Below, in pieces: positions 21,248 to 32,061 of a DNA stretch of 64,000 bases (positions are counted from its first letter, which is position 1; the number at the start of each line of letters is the position of its first letter). Source of the stretch: Lineus longissimus. Lineage: Eukaryota; Nemertea; Pilidiophora; Heteronemertea; Lineidae. The notes beneath the pieces are model-generated. The model did no database searches, was not told the DNA's origin, and saw nothing but the letters and a program-made list of their open reading frames with translations. Made by a program: the position numbers and the translations under genes. Where the stretch lies: positions 374,001 through 438,000 of the forward strand of contig NC_088322.1 in assembly GCF_910592395.1 (NCBI RefSeq), written 5' to 3'.

Positions 21248-24200
21248 TTAATCCGGATATATAGCATCGTCTTCATTTTCTTCTGGGTCTGCATCCCTGA
21301 AACCTGTGTAGTTGCCATCTGGGTCTGGGAACTTAGCACGGATTCTTTTCACGACACATGACGGTATTACTTTCCGTACACGCTTGCCAAGTCTGTTGTG
21401 TGTCCACCACGTAAACTGATGGTAAGCAGCAAGTCGGTATGCCCTGCAATGAGAGATATTGAAAGTAAATCAAAACATCAAACATAAAAGTCATGGCATG
21501 GTTATCAATCATTGTTTGTACATTCTTGAATTTCTGACAAGCATGATTTGTGACTTTTCAACCTCTCAGCTGATGTGCCACGATATATTGAAGAAACTGT
21601 TGATTTAAGTTTGAATTATGTTGTATATTGTATTTTTGTCTGTGTTTTGTAAATAACTTTTGTCCTGTGATGTACATTGTAGTGAACATGTAGACCCCAA
21701 TCTATACAATAAGAGAGGAAGTCCGATTCTGTGATGAACTCCTTCTAGAGATTGAGCGTGCGTAGGCGGTGACAGTCCATACCAACATAGAGCCTGTGGG
21801 TTGCACTAGGTTTTAAGCGAAAAAAATGTGCAGAATCTTGACTTTAAGGGGTCACAATAACATTGTTACCTACTCAGGACAGTCCCAGTCCTGACACTGT
21901 CTGGGGGAATATGACACAATTTTCTACTATTATTATTATTATTATTGTTATAATGAAGGCCTAGTTAGATAACACAGAACTGGGCAAGGTTCTGAATTCT
22001 GGAATACAATTGAGTCGCATGAGTGAGTTTAGGCCTAAACGGTAAGACCCTGATCTATTAGGCCTACATCAATAGCACATTATTTCCAATGCCAAGAAAG
22101 TTAATTGAAAAAAAAACATAACTGGTTGCTGTAATCTCGAGGACAGTCTGGGTTGTGGTACCGCCATTGTATTGGCCCAGACAGTCTTGAATCACTGTCA
22201 GTTGGACTGTCAGCAGGCACAGTACAGATCAGAATGGCAAGAAGGCAGCGCCCAGATGCAGTAACCGATGAGGAAATCCAAGCATTTCGCGAAGCCCAAC
22301 ATGAATTGGGCAATGACAACGCCAGGATCGGGGCCTTCCTGGCAGGACGGGAGGAGTTGACGCCGCATGCGCACGCCATCTACAATGGACACCTCAATGG
22401 CATCATCAATCGCCTCCGCGTTGTTCGTCGAGCAATAAGAAGATCGGAAATTGTAGATGGCCATCTGCCTGCTGATCCAAACAGGAGGGATGATCGATTT
22501 GTATTCAATTTTGATGGATTAAACAATCCAGAAGAGTTAGCTGTAAGTATGCAATGTTCGAGGACCAACCTTGTCTGACGCTTTGAAATGTTTTAGGTAA
22601 TTCAATACTTTTATACTTTCCAAGAGTTGCTCTTGCAAAATCATCAATCAACCAATCAGTATTCGTGATGTTCTCGCGATATTTGCCCGCATGTGTTCGG
22701 CTACTACTGGCGTGAAAGCAGTTATATTATTGATTAGTCTGGTCAGAAAAAACTTGTGTCATACCTCTTAAACTTTATTCATCCAGGCTCAGATGAACCA
22801 AGCAGAGGCCAACGAAGCTGCCGACCCAGTGGCAAGAATGAACGATGGTGGTGAACAAGACGGTGGTCAACAAGAGCCAGTCGGACAAGAGGGAGCTGCG
22901 AATGAACTTCCAAGGTGATAGTCTTACATAAGCTGATGATACATCAATAACCTATTGCAGATGCTGGCCATGTCTAAACTGAGATACTTATCCGACTACT
23001 AGATGAAGGAAAATAGTATGTGTTCCAAACCACTCACCACTGCCCTGTCCTGCCATCTAAATACTTCCCTTGATTTAAAACAGTTTAACCTTTTTGGAAC
23101 AATTGATGATAACTATTGGAACAACTGATGATAAATTTGAATTTCAGGGGTGGACTCCGACAATTGCAGGCGCAGAATCAGTTGATGATGAGAGACATGT
23201 TACACAGGATGGCGGCAAGAGAGGCCGAGGAAGATGAACTTAGGGGATACATGATCCGATTTATGAGACAGAACCTGCATCTTGATGATGAATGATCCAA
23301 CAGCAAAGGCCATGTATAGATAAGAATAAACTTTATTCGTATCTTTACAGTGTTTTTCTTTGTTCTCTTCATTTTTCTCATACCGTCTCCGCTGGTCTAA
23401 ACCAGCAATGCACTATATACAAAGAGAAATACTCTAATCTTTTTTGTAAGAGACCACGTGACTCCACCAATGTTGGGTGCTTTAAATAAGCCTGAACTGA
23501 AGTAGTTAATGGACTGAAAAATGACAGGCCACATGATAATGAAGCACCAAACACTGGCCGAGTCAGGTGGTCTCTCCGAAAAAGGAATTGAGTATAGCCT
23601 GGTCCCTGCCCATTAAAATAATTTCAGATTCGTTTAACTTTTACTTAAAACGGAGGTAGTCAGAAATTGGTGCCTCATCTATAAAGTGGGACATCTATAA
23701 AGCTCTAACCCTAAATGACTTAACCAACGAGGACATTCATTCTTCTGAAGCTGTTTCTGCGCATGTTCCTTAAACCACCTGCCAAACCAAAAATTGCGGG
23801 AATTGTTCTTCGGCGATGTCGTGACCGAACACCTGCTGCCCGAAAAATGAAGACAGTGTTCGATTCTCACCCGTCCAGCCCTGAACTCTCTTCCACGGCC
23901 ATGGGTAACCACGAGTGGGACCTCATCTGGATACCCTTGATCTGCCAGAATGTTCGTCCCGTGTGGTACCAATGGTTCTTCCATTATCCTACAAAAAATC
24001 AGGATTGAGGAATGATCTGTCCAATTTTCACTATAAAACCAAAACCAAATGTTTCGTGTGTTTTAGTTGCCTAGTTCCTACATTCACCATCAGGGGATAG
24101 CATCGTTAACTTATGAGATAATGAATTGTTACTTTTAAAATGATCTGGTTGTTGGTAACCAATAAAAGAAATTGCATATCAGGAACTACCTGTAGCAGAG

Positions 24201-27122
24201 AGCATCAGTGGTTGATCCCTGGAAACCAGGACGGCATCTGATTACGTAATTCTCCGAATCAACCAGCAACTGCGCGTTCATCACGTGGGAGTGGCGGTGA
24301 CCTGAGTAGAACAGTTGTTGCAGGTTTCCTCGATACGGCCTCCTGATCAGTTGTGGCGAACCATCGATAATCCCAACTCCATTGCCTGGTAATCTCCTCA
24401 ACATTGCCCACTCCTGAGCATTCGGCCATCTGATATGATGTCGATATGTAGAAAAAGCCATGTACGGTATCAATTTGGTCAGCAACTTGGAAATGTACAC
24501 TTTGTTTACTCCAAAGGTGTGGGAGAGCATAGCATAAGAAGGATACTGACGAGCCCAGATGAGTAACAAAAGTAATTTGTTCATAGGTGTTAGCACATCG
24601 GGGCGTGTCCCGGGTACCAAGGCCTCTCTAACATTGTCAAACATATGATGAAAATCCTCAACAGTTACTCCCGTTAGAGTAAAGAAAAGACGTGGGTGCA
24701 AGACTAACCCCGTGAATACATCCTTGCCGAGTCGAGGACCTTGAAAATAACCAAAAAGCGCGTTGTAAATGTCCCCTATCTTGTCTTCAAAAAGAAAGGC
24801 TGCAAGCAGACCACAACGTAATCTCTGTAACTCCCGATGATTCATTTCATACACCAGAGCAAGGAGAGCAGGGTTATCCATGATTCTTGGACACACTGTA
24901 GGCCAGGAAACCATAGACCTGTGTTTATCTAAGAATAAACAGGCTTCATGATTGTGACTACATGGTAGGCATTACATCACATAGCTTTAAAGTCTTCTAT
25001 GATCTGGATATTGGTTCAAAACTGACATAAACACTGGGCCCGCCTATTGAAATCAATTAAGTCATATTCCCCCAGACAGTGTCAGGACTGTGACTGTCCT
25101 GAGTAGGTAACAACTCTAATAATTCTCCCAACAGCGCAGCATGGGATGACACCAATTTGCATGCAGAGGCCAGATGGCAGCACTGTGGAATTTTGAACAA
25201 GAGATTGAAAACAGCGACAGCAATTTGGTAACTATCTGTGAGTGGATAATACAATAAGAGAGGAAGTCCGATTCTGTGATGAACTCCTTCTAGAGATTGA
25301 GCGTGTGCAGGCGGTGACAGTCCATACCAACATAGAGCCTGTGGGTTGCACTAGGTTTTAAGCGAAAAAAATGTGCAGAATCTTGACTTTAAGGGGTCAC
25401 AATAAGGGTTTTAAGTTCTCATCACCGAATTCTCCCAACAGCGCAGCATGGGATGACACCAATTTGCATGCAGAGGCCAGATGGCAGCACTGTGGAATTT
25501 TGAACTAGAGATTGAAAACAGCGACAGCAATTTGGTAACTATCTGTGAGTGGATAGAACTGCCAGTGAGGTTTTAGGCATGTGGAATTGAAGACATTTAC
25601 ATGTAAAGTGCTTTTGACAAGGAAATCCTTTGTTGAGCTGCACATTCTATTTTTAGACATAGGGAAGCCCACTGGATTCTATTTTTAGACATAGGGAAGC
25701 CCACTGGATAATCCTGACACCTGGCTGTAGGAGGTTGGAACTTATAGTCTCGCACACAGGTAAGTACCTTTAGAAGTGCACTGTTGTTGCCTTCATATTA
25801 ATCCAGTGTGCAAGACTTTTTGTTCCTCTGCAAACGCATGGTTGCTTTGTAAAACTCGAACAATAGGTAGGAAAATGACATGAATTAGCACACTGAAGTG
25901 CTGTTGTGCTGTGCAGGCGTGTGGCAGGCATTGTGCTGCTTTATGCTGCTTTCGCAAGTTAGGAAGAAGTGCTGGATAGATTGTTTTGTGTGGGCCAAAA
26001 TGAAAATGAAAATGCTAGGGCATACCATCAATCATGTGATGTCCATGGCCGTAACATCATGGATGATATGCATGTTTGTTAGGGCTAGGCTTATAAATGT
26101 GTACTGTGTAGTTGTTATCAGTATAGCGGTGCCGGTGGTCATTAATAGGGCTGCTTCTGTGGATTGGCAAGTTAAGTTAAGCCAGCCAGCCAGAGGCAGA
26201 GCTGGATAGGCCCTACTACATAGCCTACATCCTAATTTCTGTGCCTGGGATGGGGTAAATGTGGTGTAATCATGATGGGTACATCTTAACTGTGACCTGT
26301 GGAAGTTTAGATGTGCTTTTGTGCTGGATGCATCGATGGATGGTTCTTAGTGCTCCATCTCAGGGAGGCTGTTCCATTCTTTTTTTTTAAATTCCACAAA
26401 TTCCTCATTTGCCATTGTTTCCCTTTTTCAGGCCTGCCATTCATGCCATTGTACCTAGGCCCCCCTACAGCGATCAGAATAGAATAGCATAGTGCTGCTC
26501 ATAGTCACCCGACTTGCCACCCTCCACAGACCCACCCATCGGGTGGGTATTTTGCTAGTGTTCAATAAATTAGTAGAAATAATCATAAGTGTACTGTTGG
26601 CGTTGATGTCACTGACTGAATGTAAGCAAATGGTAATGCAACATGATGATATGATCATGAGGCATCGCCATAGGATAATTCTGGCTTTGTCCTTTACCTT
26701 TCTTTGATAGGTTCCACCAAACTTGCTCGTTTAACATCCTTCATTGCCACTAGCGCTGTTCGTAGGATCGGCTCATGCAGCACTACTATATCAAAATCTC
26801 TGTGAAGACATATGCAGTCCAAATCATCTGCGAAAATCCGGTCTGTCAACTCTTCCGATTCCTGGCAGTAAAAGTTCATCAATGGATTGCCGTGTGTAGT
26901 GCATGCATCGCATTGGCACCAATCGGTGTTCCCCACTCTGATCGCAAAATCTATCGGTTGAGTGAAGGGATGATCAACATCCTCAGTCCCGTTTGGTTCT
27001 TGGTAGTCTCCTCTCGCAACAGGCTCAAACTGATAGGGCTGAATCCCTCCCTCTGCGTCATTCCCAACAATTTCTCCGAGTGATGAATCTGACAGGTCTG
27101 AATCGTAGTCATAATCCACCAT
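21248..27122 (-). CDS. P2X7 C-terminal (ballast) domain-like protein, two exons
   Basis: Exon 1 (27122-26698) starts MVDYDYDSDLSDSS and ends at a GTAAAG donor. Exon 2 (21443-21248) starts behind TTGCAG in the matching phase and ends at a TAA. The joined frame is 621 nt, 206 residues. It has an acidic start, YQFEPV, then NTDWCQCDACTTHG, FYCQESEE and DCICLHRDFD, and after the splice AYRLAAYHQFTWW, VIPSCVVKRIR and FPDPDGNYTGF. That order of Cys/His motifs, followed by Ala-Tyr-Arg and the Leu/Ile-Pro-Ser-Cys motif, is the zinc-binding cytoplasmic ballast of P2X7 receptors. No transmembrane channel part is encoded, so this is a stand-alone cytosolic domain protein; its role is unknown. The 5.25-kb intron contains a complete Harbinger-type transposon. 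ATG 27122 is chosen because the acidic start matches; an upstream in-frame ATG exists at 27200. Confidence 0.82.
21703..21860 (+). repeat. Tandem unit copy 1, first half
   Basis: This block (AAGAGAGGAAGTCCGATTCT to GGGGTCACAATAA) recurs almost exactly at 25247-25404. The Harbinger-type element separates it from the second half of its unit at about 25118-25250. Confidence 0.85.
21863..21915 (+). repeat. Left terminal inverted repeat
   Basis: 53-bp repeat beginning TTGTTACCTACTCAGG and ending GGGGGAATATGAC. Inverted match to 25061-25113. Confidence 0.9.
22234..23295 (+). CDS. Accessory protein of the Harbinger-type element, 194 residues
   Basis: Exons 22234-22542, 22787-22914 and 23148-23295 have GTAAGT/CAG and GTGATA/CAG borders in compatible phases. 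They give 585 nt with a stop at 23293. The protein starts MARRQRPDAVTDEEIQAF. It has a basic helical region with repeated arginines (INRLRVVRRAIRRSE, about residues 55-70), a Gly/Gln-rich acidic middle and a predicted helical tail rich in Met and Arg (LMMRDMLHRMAAREAEEDE). No signal peptide or membrane segment. Harbinger elements usually encode a Myb-like partner that helps transposase reach DNA and the nucleus; this protein has the right position but I see no Myb signature. An AATAAA lies near 23327. Function not known. Confidence 0.7.
23679..24914 (-). CDS. PIF/Harbinger-type DDE transposase (DDE_Tnp_4), two exons
   Basis: Exon 1 runs from 24914 (or M12 at about 24881) to 24192 and ends at a GTAGTT donor. 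Exon 2 starts at 23988 behind TTTGTAG. The splice restores Arg-Ile-Met in frame. Motifs: an N-terminal helical region, a helix-turn-helix-like AMLSHTFGVNKVYISKLLT, GVGIIDGSPQLIRRP with the first catalytic aspartate, GHRHSHVMNAQLLVD, then ILADQGYPDEVP with the second aspartate and RVRIEHC with the glutamate. The triad is complete. After that glutamate the annotated frame becomes unlike Harbinger proteins; a neighbouring frame (HRRRTIPAIFGLAGGLRN) looks more plausible, so a frameshift or unseen splice near 23850 is possible. The enzyme would cut at the 53-bp ends of its own element. Confidence 0.8.
25061..25113 (-). repeat. Right terminal inverted repeat
   Basis: Inverted copy of 21863-21915, one mismatch in the CAGTCACAGTCC stretch. 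Confidence 0.9.
25118..25551 (+). repeat. Second half of tandem unit copy 1 and complete copy 2
   Basis: 25118-25250 (AATTCTCCCAACAGCGCAGC to GAGTGGATA) matches 25428-25551. 25247-25404 matches 21703-21860. Together they define a unit of about 300-330 bp duplicated in tandem before the transposon entered the first copy. Confidence 0.85.
25552..26690. other. Intron sequence of the P2X7 ballast-like gene
   Basis: No gene seen. A short tandem duplication of CTATTTTTAGACATAGGGAA lies at about 25650-25705. The rest is moderately T/G-rich without recognisable coding sequence. Confidence 0.45.
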
Positions 27123-27431
27123 TTTTGCTATATTTACAGCACGATTGACGTCAGCGGCTCTGGTGACGATCACGTGACCAGACAAAATGTCGGTGCCCAC
27201 TTCGAATATTATGCGGGTATCATTAAAAAATGATTAAAAATAGTAAATGTTGATGAAAATCCATAAATTTTTGAGAATGTATTGTTTGAACCCTGTTTCA
27301 AATGTTGTGAGTTGCTGAAATTGCTAATTTATAACTGGAGGCTTCCTTTAAGCATCAGAAAATGCTAAAGATTTAAAGCTTAATGCTGAAGTTACAAGTT
27401 TTACTGTATGAATGATATCTTTCTACTTCAG

Positions 27432-28201
27432 GAAAGAGTGGACTAAAGCTACCCTGGAAGAGTAAGTGTCATTATACTTATACTTTTATATGCAATTTGA
27501 TGATGGAAACTGTGCAGAATAAGAGGTGACTAGGCAGCCAAAGTCTTGGCAATATTGCCCTTAGTTTCTTTAATGGTCCTCTCATTATTTTTCAGGTATA
27601 GCCCTGATGTTGTAGATGGTATTAACATCTACATTGGACCAAATTCAGTCAGCGAAATAAGGCGAGTACAACAGTAATATAATTGATATTGGAACTTAGC
27701 ATTTTGGGCAACATTTTCAATTTTGCGACACTCTTAATTGTTGCCGTTTGTTACGTCATGACGTTGAAATACGCCAGATGATGACTCCACAATGATTTTG
27801 TGTGACGCAACGTCATCGTCATCTCAGAAGTGACAAAAATCCCCATATAATGATCATTTCCTTGGTATTTCTTGGGATGTGTGGTAAATAAAAAACCTAT
27901 CGTGTCTGATCATGTTTTCTTATTACATTTCTTTTTTGCTGTTTCAGATTTAATTCAATTCGGCACATGTCACATACACCAGGGCAGATGGTTTCCAAAC
28001 TACTGAGAGAAACCATCACTAAACAACAGTTGCCACAATATTCTATTAAGGGGGGGGGGGGGGAAATGGGAAAATAAAACCACAGTCATGTTGCATCAGG
28101 GCTTGGTGGATGCCATTAGGAAGCATGTAATGGGGGTGTTTCCGACAGCCACCTTGAAGGACCTCGACAACGAGGTCTTTAACAGGGTGTGCTGCCGTTA
28201 G
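27432..28201 (+). CDS. BEN-like C-terminal exons of the microexon gene
   Basis: Exons 27432-27461 (30 nt), 27596-27661 (66 nt) and 27948-28201. The first is the same size and phase as the microexons at 7954 and 8256 and joins them in frame. The second encodes YSPDVVDGINIYIGPNSVSE and ends at a GC donor (AAG|GCGAGT), so the intron is GC-AG. The third encodes SHTPGQMVSKLLRETI and, after a run of 14 G at 28050-28063, GLVDAIRKHVMGVFPT and NEVFNRVCCR before a TAG. The pattern resembles a BEN domain, a DNA- and chromatin-binding fold. The G run puts its two halves in different frames; a tract one G shorter would join them. This could be a real mutation, a length polymorphism or an assembly error. 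Confidence 0.6.
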
Positions 28202-28304
28202 GTGGCACGTTTGATTTCTTTTTGAGCTATAAGCTTCTAAACTTGTGTGGACATGTGTCTAGTGACCCTCTAATGTGTACCCCTTAAATTTGGCGTGCTT
28301 GAAC

Positions 28305-28720
28305 ATCAAATATGGCCGCAAGGCGGCCATCTTGAAAATTGAACAAAGTCATATTACACTGAAACCGATGATTGGATTTCAACCAAATTTCATGTGTTTA
28401 TGTATCTATGTACCCTTTACATTATCCTAATTTTTCAGTCAAATCTGTGACCTAATATGGCTGCCAGGCGGCCATCTTGAAAATTATTCAAAGTCCTATT
28501 ACTCTGAAACAGATAATTGGATTGCAATCAAACTTCATGTGATTATGTATCTATGTACTCTTTTATACGTTATCCCAAATTTTCAATGTAATCTGATGAC
28601 AAATATGGCTGCTAGGCCGCCATCTTGAAAATTCAACGAAATCCTGTTACTTCCTAAACTGCTGATTAGGTGTCAACCGATTTCAATGTGTCATGTACAT
28701 CCACAGCAAATGATATGCAC
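28305..28720 (+). repeat. Three tandem ~147-bp units with GGCGGCCATCTTGAAAAT core
   Basis: Units begin at about 28308, 28455 and 28602. Each has ATATGGC...GGCCATCTTGAAAAT, then TTACT-like and GATTGGATTTCAACC-like segments and ATGTATCTATGTAC. Divergence is high, so they are old. A related GGCGGCCATCTTGGAAAT occurs at 49695. Confidence 0.7.
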
Positions 28721-28739
28721 TAACATTAAAACTGAGGTG

Positions 28740-29480
28740 AGCACATGGTCCCTGGACCATTCATTATAATATGGTGGGCATTTTCAAGCCTTTGCTGTAT
28801 CCAAAGTGACTTAAACACACACTGTCTTTTATTTTTCGAAACAAACGTCATCACACTTTTGTTTAGTATGTGAAATTTGATACAACGTTGGAGATAAAAT
28901 TTTCATGGTAGGTACTGTTTATGAAGAATACTTCACATATCACACGGATTGACCTACTTTTCAAGGTCACAGAGGTCAGATGGCATTAATTGTCTGCTAG
29001 AGTGGATTCCACTGACGTTATGAACTTGAAAATTGGTGCATTTAACCCCCTAGTTCAGATAACCTCTGTTGCCGAATTTTGGCACGATCTGATTCTTGGG
29101 GCCATAACGGAAAAAGTAAAAAGTGCAATATCTTGCTTATTTGAGTGATTCATTTTCGATAAAAAATTTTATGGCAGGGACTCCTAGCAAGGATACATCA
29201 CATGTCCTACGATTTTTTAATTTGACCTCCTTTTCTAGGTCACAGAGGTCAAAATGGTGTAAATTGGCTGTTTGAGTGATTTTAGGGCCACCTTTTGTGA
29301 TTGTCTGAGAGTTTTTTACTTTGATATGTTTGCGTAATAAAGAAACACCAATATGTTACCACCAATATGTTAACTACAAACAAGGTTGAAAGAGACTTGC
29401 GTGCATTATCTATATCTTAATAGTGGAAGGGGGACGAATAAAGTCACACTGAGGGGGGTTTGATCGCCTTGAGATTTTGC
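28740..29480 (+). repeat. Interspersed repeat with AGGTCACAGAGGTCA core
   Basis: Shares segments with 48500-49400, including CATCACATATCC-like, AAGGTCACAGAGGTCA and GATAACCTCTGTTGCCGAAT-type stretches. No coding capacity. A non-autonomous dispersed repeat is the simplest reading. Confidence 0.6.
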
Positions 29481-30500
29481 ATGAGTGTTGGTGACACCTT
29501 ACCCTGATGCAACATTTTGTTTTTTTCAAAAATTTACTTCAACGGATTAGTAATTAGCGTTTGTAATCACCCCAGAGGGAGGGCCAGCGAAAGTCGGATC
29601 ACTCACTTGACTTATCAGTGGGTGGAGGGCGATGGATTCAACAGCGCTCTACCTGACCTCTACTTGAGACACACACATTTTTCTCCAGCATCAATTTCAT
29701 CTCATCAGTGTACACTGTTGTTATGATTTATAGATTAGCACATGTAGCAAGGACCGTGGTCCATAGTTCAAGTTAATTGGAAATACCTATGGTCCAGTTA
29801 GAACACAGTAAACAATGACAATGTCCTGATATCTAAGCCATTTATTGTCTACGCATTCGCCTCACCATCCTGACTTTCATGCGTTTGCGTCACCAATATA
29901 TCGGGCTTGGGTGAGTGATTTAGCGATCTCAAAACTTTGCGGGTCAAGATGTCGCCTCATATCGTATGTCAATACCTCAACTTAACCCGTACTTTTAAAC
30001 ATCACTCCCCACGGGTCCATTTCTAGTACCATTTATTTCAGCTGAGCGCCATGCACTTCATCTTGACCACCAAGGTTTTTGCATCTTAATACTAAGATTT
30101 AAAACCTTGGCCCAATTGACCCAATAAACCTGTGTTCTGCTCCCTCGCAGTACACACCTAATGCACTACAATAAACTGCTATTGTCACTCATGCATCTCT
30201 CGTTGGACTGAGAAAACTGATCTGGAAACTGTAGAACATTGGCCTTGTACATGTAGGCTAAACTCCTGGGTCCTGTATCATTTTGAATGGTTGCATCTTC
30301 GAGAAGATATCATAATCTCAAACTCTGTGAAGCATTTTGGTAATTGGATGAATAATAAAGGAGATTTGACGATGGAAGATTGGCCAAGCGTGTTTAGGCA
30401 TCGATATTGAGGCTGGCATAGGAATAGACATGTGCTACTGGCTACCTGAGCACTGTTGTATGCATGGCACCCAAAACTCAAGTGTGCTTGGAACATGAAA
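29480..30500. other. No gene seen
   Basis: About 1 kb without a convincing frame or splice pattern. TTCAGCTGAGCGCC at 30038 is the reverse complement of the motif at 50278, so repeat ends probably lie here. Confidence 0.4.
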
Positions 30501-30509
30501 AAAAATAAT

Positions 30510-31437
30510 ATCAATGGAATCCTTCATAGTTCGATGTGAACTTGGTAAATTCCCGATGAAGTATGTAATATATCTTCGAATGTATAATTATTGGCTTCGT
30601 ATGTTACTACTTCCTGACTCTTTACTTGTTAAAAGGCTTATCTTCTAGATCTTTCCAATGTTACTCAGAAACAGAACATTCATAAAGATTGTTGGGCTTC
30701 AAATATAAAAAGAATGTTATACTCAATTGGTCTGGGTAATGTTTGGGAGGATCAACATCTTATTGATAAATCTACTTTCAAGTCCTAGTCCACTTTATTC
30801 TAAGTGAGATTGGAAGACATCTCCTCCCAGGATATACTAAGAAATGTGTCGGACAACAAATTAGTCCTTTATGGCGAGTTGATTTCTGACAGCTCTAGAA
30901 AGGCTTATCTGACTAATATTACTTGTATAAAACATAGAACCTGTATAACTAAACTAAGGATGGCAGCTCACAATTTGAGGGTTGAAACTGGTCGTCACAT
31001 TGGCTTGAATCATATTGACAGGACTTGTCAAGTTTGTAATAGTAATAATGTAGAGGATTTTATTCGCTTTCTCCTCTATTGTCCACAATACAAACCTATT
31101 AGGGAACAATAATATAATAGTTTGGAACTGAAAGAGTACTATTCAGACATAGTGAAAATCAGGAAAATCCTTGATCAGCCAACAACATCATCGGCAAGAT
31201 TCGTCTTTGACTTTTTCCAACATAGAGCTGCTGCATTGCCTCACTGATTTCACTATTTCTGTCTTAAATCATCTATAGCATCTCCTTGGTTTATAATTGT
31301 GTTACTATTGCATGTTCTATTGTTGTTTTATTCTGTACTATATACATATCATACATCATAATTATCCAGATGGATCTGTATTACCTTTGGCACCCAGAGG
31401 GCGTATTTGAGTAATAAATAAATTGAATTGAATTGAA
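30510..31437 (+). mobile_element. 3' fragment of a Tx1-like LINE
   Basis: In-frame but stop-containing coding sequence starts at about 30515 (CELGKFPMKYVIYLRM). It passes GLGNVWEDQHLI and reaches the intact frame 30804-31112. That frame has TKLRMAAHNLRVETGRH and a CxxC...H-like CQVCNSN...FLLYCPQY, the C-terminal zinc motif of L1/Tx1-type reverse transcriptases. No RT catalytic block is present. The 3' end is TAATAAATAAATTGAATTGA, a short tandem tail expected of target-primed insertion. Confidence 0.7.
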
Positions 31438-31636
31438 CTGAGTTGGGTATTACTGCCTGGCTATGTTAAAAGGCAGTAAATACCATGAAGTTCAGGATGC
31501 ATGCCCTTGGGCCTCTTGTTATCTATGTTATCATTGATTTAGTAGGGCCTACAATGTTAAATGTTACATGTTGCTAGATGTTATGATGTTTAATGTTCGC
31601 TAATGTCAGTCGACCCGCGAAGGCCTCAATTGATGT

Positions 31637-31930
31637 GTTTTTGCTGAAAATTCTGCACATTATTGTTTGTGCTGCCTGATTTAATGATGACAGTGATTAG
31701 GCCTATGAATGTACCTGCACTTATTCAATTGTTTGAATAAAAGATATTGTATTTATTAAAGATGGTTACCAATGGAACGTTTGCTAATGTGCTTTTGCTG
31801 TAAATTCTGCACATTATTGTTTGTGCAGCCTGATTTATTGATGATGACAGTGCTTAGGCATATGAATGTACCTGTAATTATTCAATTGTTTGAAGCAAAA
31901 ATGTTGTATTCAAGATGTTTACCAATGGAT
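31637..31930 (+). repeat. Tandem duplication of a ~145-bp unit
   Basis: 31637-31773 and 31788-31930 share TTCTGCACATTATTGTTTGT, GATGACAGTG..TAGGC and ATTCAATTGTTTGAA segments at high identity. No gene seen in or around them. Confidence 0.75.
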
Positions 31931-32061
31931 GATTGCTGTTCTCCTTGGTCTTGGTGAATGAAATCACCTGGAAATAGGAATGGTATATTATTGACAATGA
32001 TATGTACTGTACATTTACTAGTAGACGGCAAGAATAAAATAAATTTGAAAAGAGAAATGAT

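Larger units (their letters stand above)
21863..25113. mobile_element. PIF/Harbinger-type DNA transposon with two genes
   Basis: A 3,251-bp element bounded by 53-bp inverted repeats that differ at one position (TTGTTACCTACTCAGGACAG at each tip). It carries a three-exon plus-strand gene (22234-23295) and a two-exon minus-strand DDE transposase (24914-23679). The two genes converge. The flanking bases (ACA left, CTC right) do not give an obvious target duplication. The element sits in a tandemly duplicated 330-bp host unit, within the intron of the P2X7 ballast-like gene. Two transcription units and near-identical ends suggest a recent insertion. Confidence 0.85.
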
